Below are positions 6,261 to 7,124 of a stretch of DNA of 7,124 bases, piece after piece. Made by a program: the position numbers and the translations under genes. The stretch is taken from assembly GCA_002337215.1 (NCBI GenBank), contig DDFO01000038.1:136243-143366 (forward strand). The letters run 5' to 3'. The notes beneath the pieces are model-generated. The model saw nothing but the letters and a program-made list of their open reading frames with translations. It was not told the origin of the DNA and searched no databases. How positions within the stretch are numbered: position 1 is the stretch's first letter; the number at the start of each line of letters is the position of its first letter. This DNA comes from Phycisphaerales bacterium UBA1926. GTDB taxonomy: Bacteria; Planctomycetota; Phycisphaerae; Phycisphaerales; UBA1924.

Positions 6261-6288
6261 TTGACGAAATGAACGTGAGCGCTATCTT
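6261..6288 (+). promoter_or_regulatory. Candidate rRNA operon promoter
   Basis: TTGACG (6261-6266; 5 of 6 consensus) and TATCTT (6283-6288; 4 of 6) are separated by 16 bases, and A-rich sequence (6229-6240) lies upstream where an UP element would be. Initiation near 6295 would give a leader of about 490 bases before 16S. This is the best sigma70-type match I see in the 557-base gap; other promoters may exist. Confidence 0.55.
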
Positions 6289-6393
6289 TCCCCTGCCGCT
6301 CAACGCGGCCTGTTTCGTCTCTGGGACATCCGGTTTTCGGGGTCTCAAGAGCGGATCAGTTGGGTTGTTCGGACGGATGTCCGAGCCATTCCG

Positions 6394-6415
6394 GGCTCCT
6401 TGGCAATTGAACAGT
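6394..6415 (+). promoter_or_regulatory. boxA-like antitermination element, upstream copy
   Basis: GGCTCCTTGGCA (6394-6405) matches 9 of 12 positions of a boxA of the form TGCTCTTTGACA, and continues into ATTGAACAGT. boxA in rRNA leader RNA recruits NusB and S10 to keep RNA polymerase from terminating early. Assignment is by similarity only. Confidence 0.4.
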
Positions 6416-6593
6416 TGGGTCCACCGCGAGAACGCGCGGGGGCATCACCGACTCACGGTCGGGACCTTACCCGGGTCAGATGTCTTCGATAAAGGGTCTT
6501 CGGTTGGTTCGCTTTCGAGTGATCCTCCCGGAGTCTTTGGCGTTCTCGTGAAAGATCAGCCCCTGTCGTGTTTCCTTCGGGAATCATGGCAGA

Positions 6594-6607
6594 GATCTTT
6601 GAACAGT
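6594..6607 (+). promoter_or_regulatory. boxA-like antitermination element, downstream copy
   Basis: GATCTTTGAACAGT keeps the central TCTTTGA of boxA and lies about 190 bases before 16S, where leader boxA is expected. Its last nine bases, TTGAACAGT, are identical to the end of the upstream copy. Three hairpins follow immediately. Confidence 0.5.
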
Positions 6608-6617
6608 CAAATTAGCA

Positions 6618-6719
6618 CTCTCGCACCGGGGTTTACTCTGGTGCGGCGAGTTGTCCCGAGAGAATTCGACTCGGGGCAGACCGAACCCCGTTCCCCCTCG
6701 ACAAGAGGCAAGGGCGGGG
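6618..6719 (+). other. Three consecutive hairpins in the rRNA leader
   Basis: First: CGCACC (6622-6627) pairs with GGTGCG (6640-6645), extended by CTC/GAG past a small bulge. Second: CCCGAG (6655-6660) pairs with CTCGGG (6670-6675). Third: CCTC (6696-6699) pairs with GAGG (6705-6708), extended by CCC/GGG and CCCC/GGGG to 6686-6719. None is followed by a T run. Such structures fit a structured pre-rRNA leader; their role is not known. The RNase III stem partner beyond 16S would lie outside the window. Confidence 0.5.
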
Positions 6720-6786
6720 AGTAGTCGGATCGCTTCTTTTGAAATGACCCGGTCGGGACGCAAGTCTCGGTCGGTTCTCCAAATAT

Positions 6787-7124
6787 CAATTGAAGAGTTT
6801 GATCCTGGCTCAGATTGAACGCTGGCGGTATGGTTAAAACATGCAAGTCGAACGACATAGTGGCGAAAGGGCGAGTAACGCGATCGAACATACCCCGAGG
6901 TGGGGGATAGCCTTTGGAAACGAAGGGTAATACCCCATGTCCTCTACGGAGAAAAGCTCCGGCGCCTTGGGAGTGGCGATCGTCCTATCAGGTAGTTGGT
7001 GAGGTAACGGCTCACCAAGCCGAAGACGGGTAGCGGGTGTGAGAGCATGACCCGCCGCATCGGAACTGAGACACTGTCCGGACTCCTACGGGAGGCTGCA
7101 GTAACGAATCTTCCGCAATGGGCG
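6787..7124 (+). rRNA. 16S ribosomal RNA, 5' part
   Basis: This is the small-subunit rRNA. The gene starts with AATTGAAGAGTTTGATC and the universal 27F primer region, continues with GCTGGCGG and CATGCAAGTCGAACG, and contains ACTGAGACAC and CTACGGGAGGC near E. coli positions 320-350, ending at the right edge after GCAATGGGCG. About 338 bases are present. The start is placed by aligning to E. coli A1 and could be off by a few bases. Variable region 1 (helix 6) is very short: GACATAGTGGCGAAAGGGCGAG stands where E. coli has a long hairpin. The replacement of A by T in GGAGGCTGCAG, and the following AACGAATCTTCCGCAATG, point to planctomycetes, probably Phycisphaerae. Confidence 0.97.

Noticed and set aside
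6269..6724. A 151-codon open frame on the + strand before 16S
   Set aside because: It starts inside the candidate rRNA promoter, covers both boxA-like elements and the three leader hairpins, lacks the G/C-rich third positions of the real genes, and its product resembles no family I know.
6607..6891. A 94-codon open frame on the - strand
   Set aside because: It overlaps the start of the 16S rRNA gene and the leader hairpins, so it is almost surely a chance frame.

Overview
The window looks like chromosomal core sequence from a planctomycete, probably of the Phycisphaerae. It is very GC-rich. Every supported gene lies on the + strand, which is visibly richer in G than C, as expected of a leading strand. 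The right end is the first ~340 bases of a 16S rRNA gene whose 338-355 region reads GGAGGCUGC rather than GGAGGCAGC and whose variable region 1 is very short. The taxonomic assignment is by recognition and was not searched.

Layout, left to right. (1) The 3' part of dnaA, the replication initiator, runs off the left edge (1-1431). Its Gly-rich linker holds a ten-G run. (2) A 129-base gap with two mutually exclusive hairpins. (3) A complete DegT/DnrJ/EryC1/StrS-type PLP sugar aminotransferase (1561-2715), with no other sugar genes visible. (4) rpmB for ribosomal protein bL28 (2888-3172), with its own candidate promoter, a leader hairpin and a perfect Shine-Dalgarno. (5) A compact apparent operon: mcsA (3298-4017), mcsB (4014-5150, overlapping by 4 bases) and a comF-family phosphoribosyltransferase gene (5162-6229, 11 bases further on). 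(6) A 557-base non-coding stretch holding an inverted repeat, a sigma70-like promoter, two boxA-like antitermination elements and three consecutive hairpins, all consistent with an rRNA operon leader. (7) The 5' part of 16S rRNA (6787 to the right edge).

How they work together: McsB is the protein-arginine kinase and McsA its zinc-binding activator. In Firmicutes they mark damaged proteins with phosphoarginine for ClpCP. Neither CtsR nor ClpC is encoded here. Instead the pair is joined to a ComF-type gene, which is the most interesting context in the window. The other genes are core replication and translation functions that need not be linked in function.

I see no mobile element, CRISPR array, tRNA or clearly new multi-gene system. 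The points worth checking are local: the dnaA linker and homopolymer, a changed DnaA-box-reading residue, the altered phosphoarginine-site motif in McsB, the mcsA-mcsB-comF linkage, and the structured rRNA leader.
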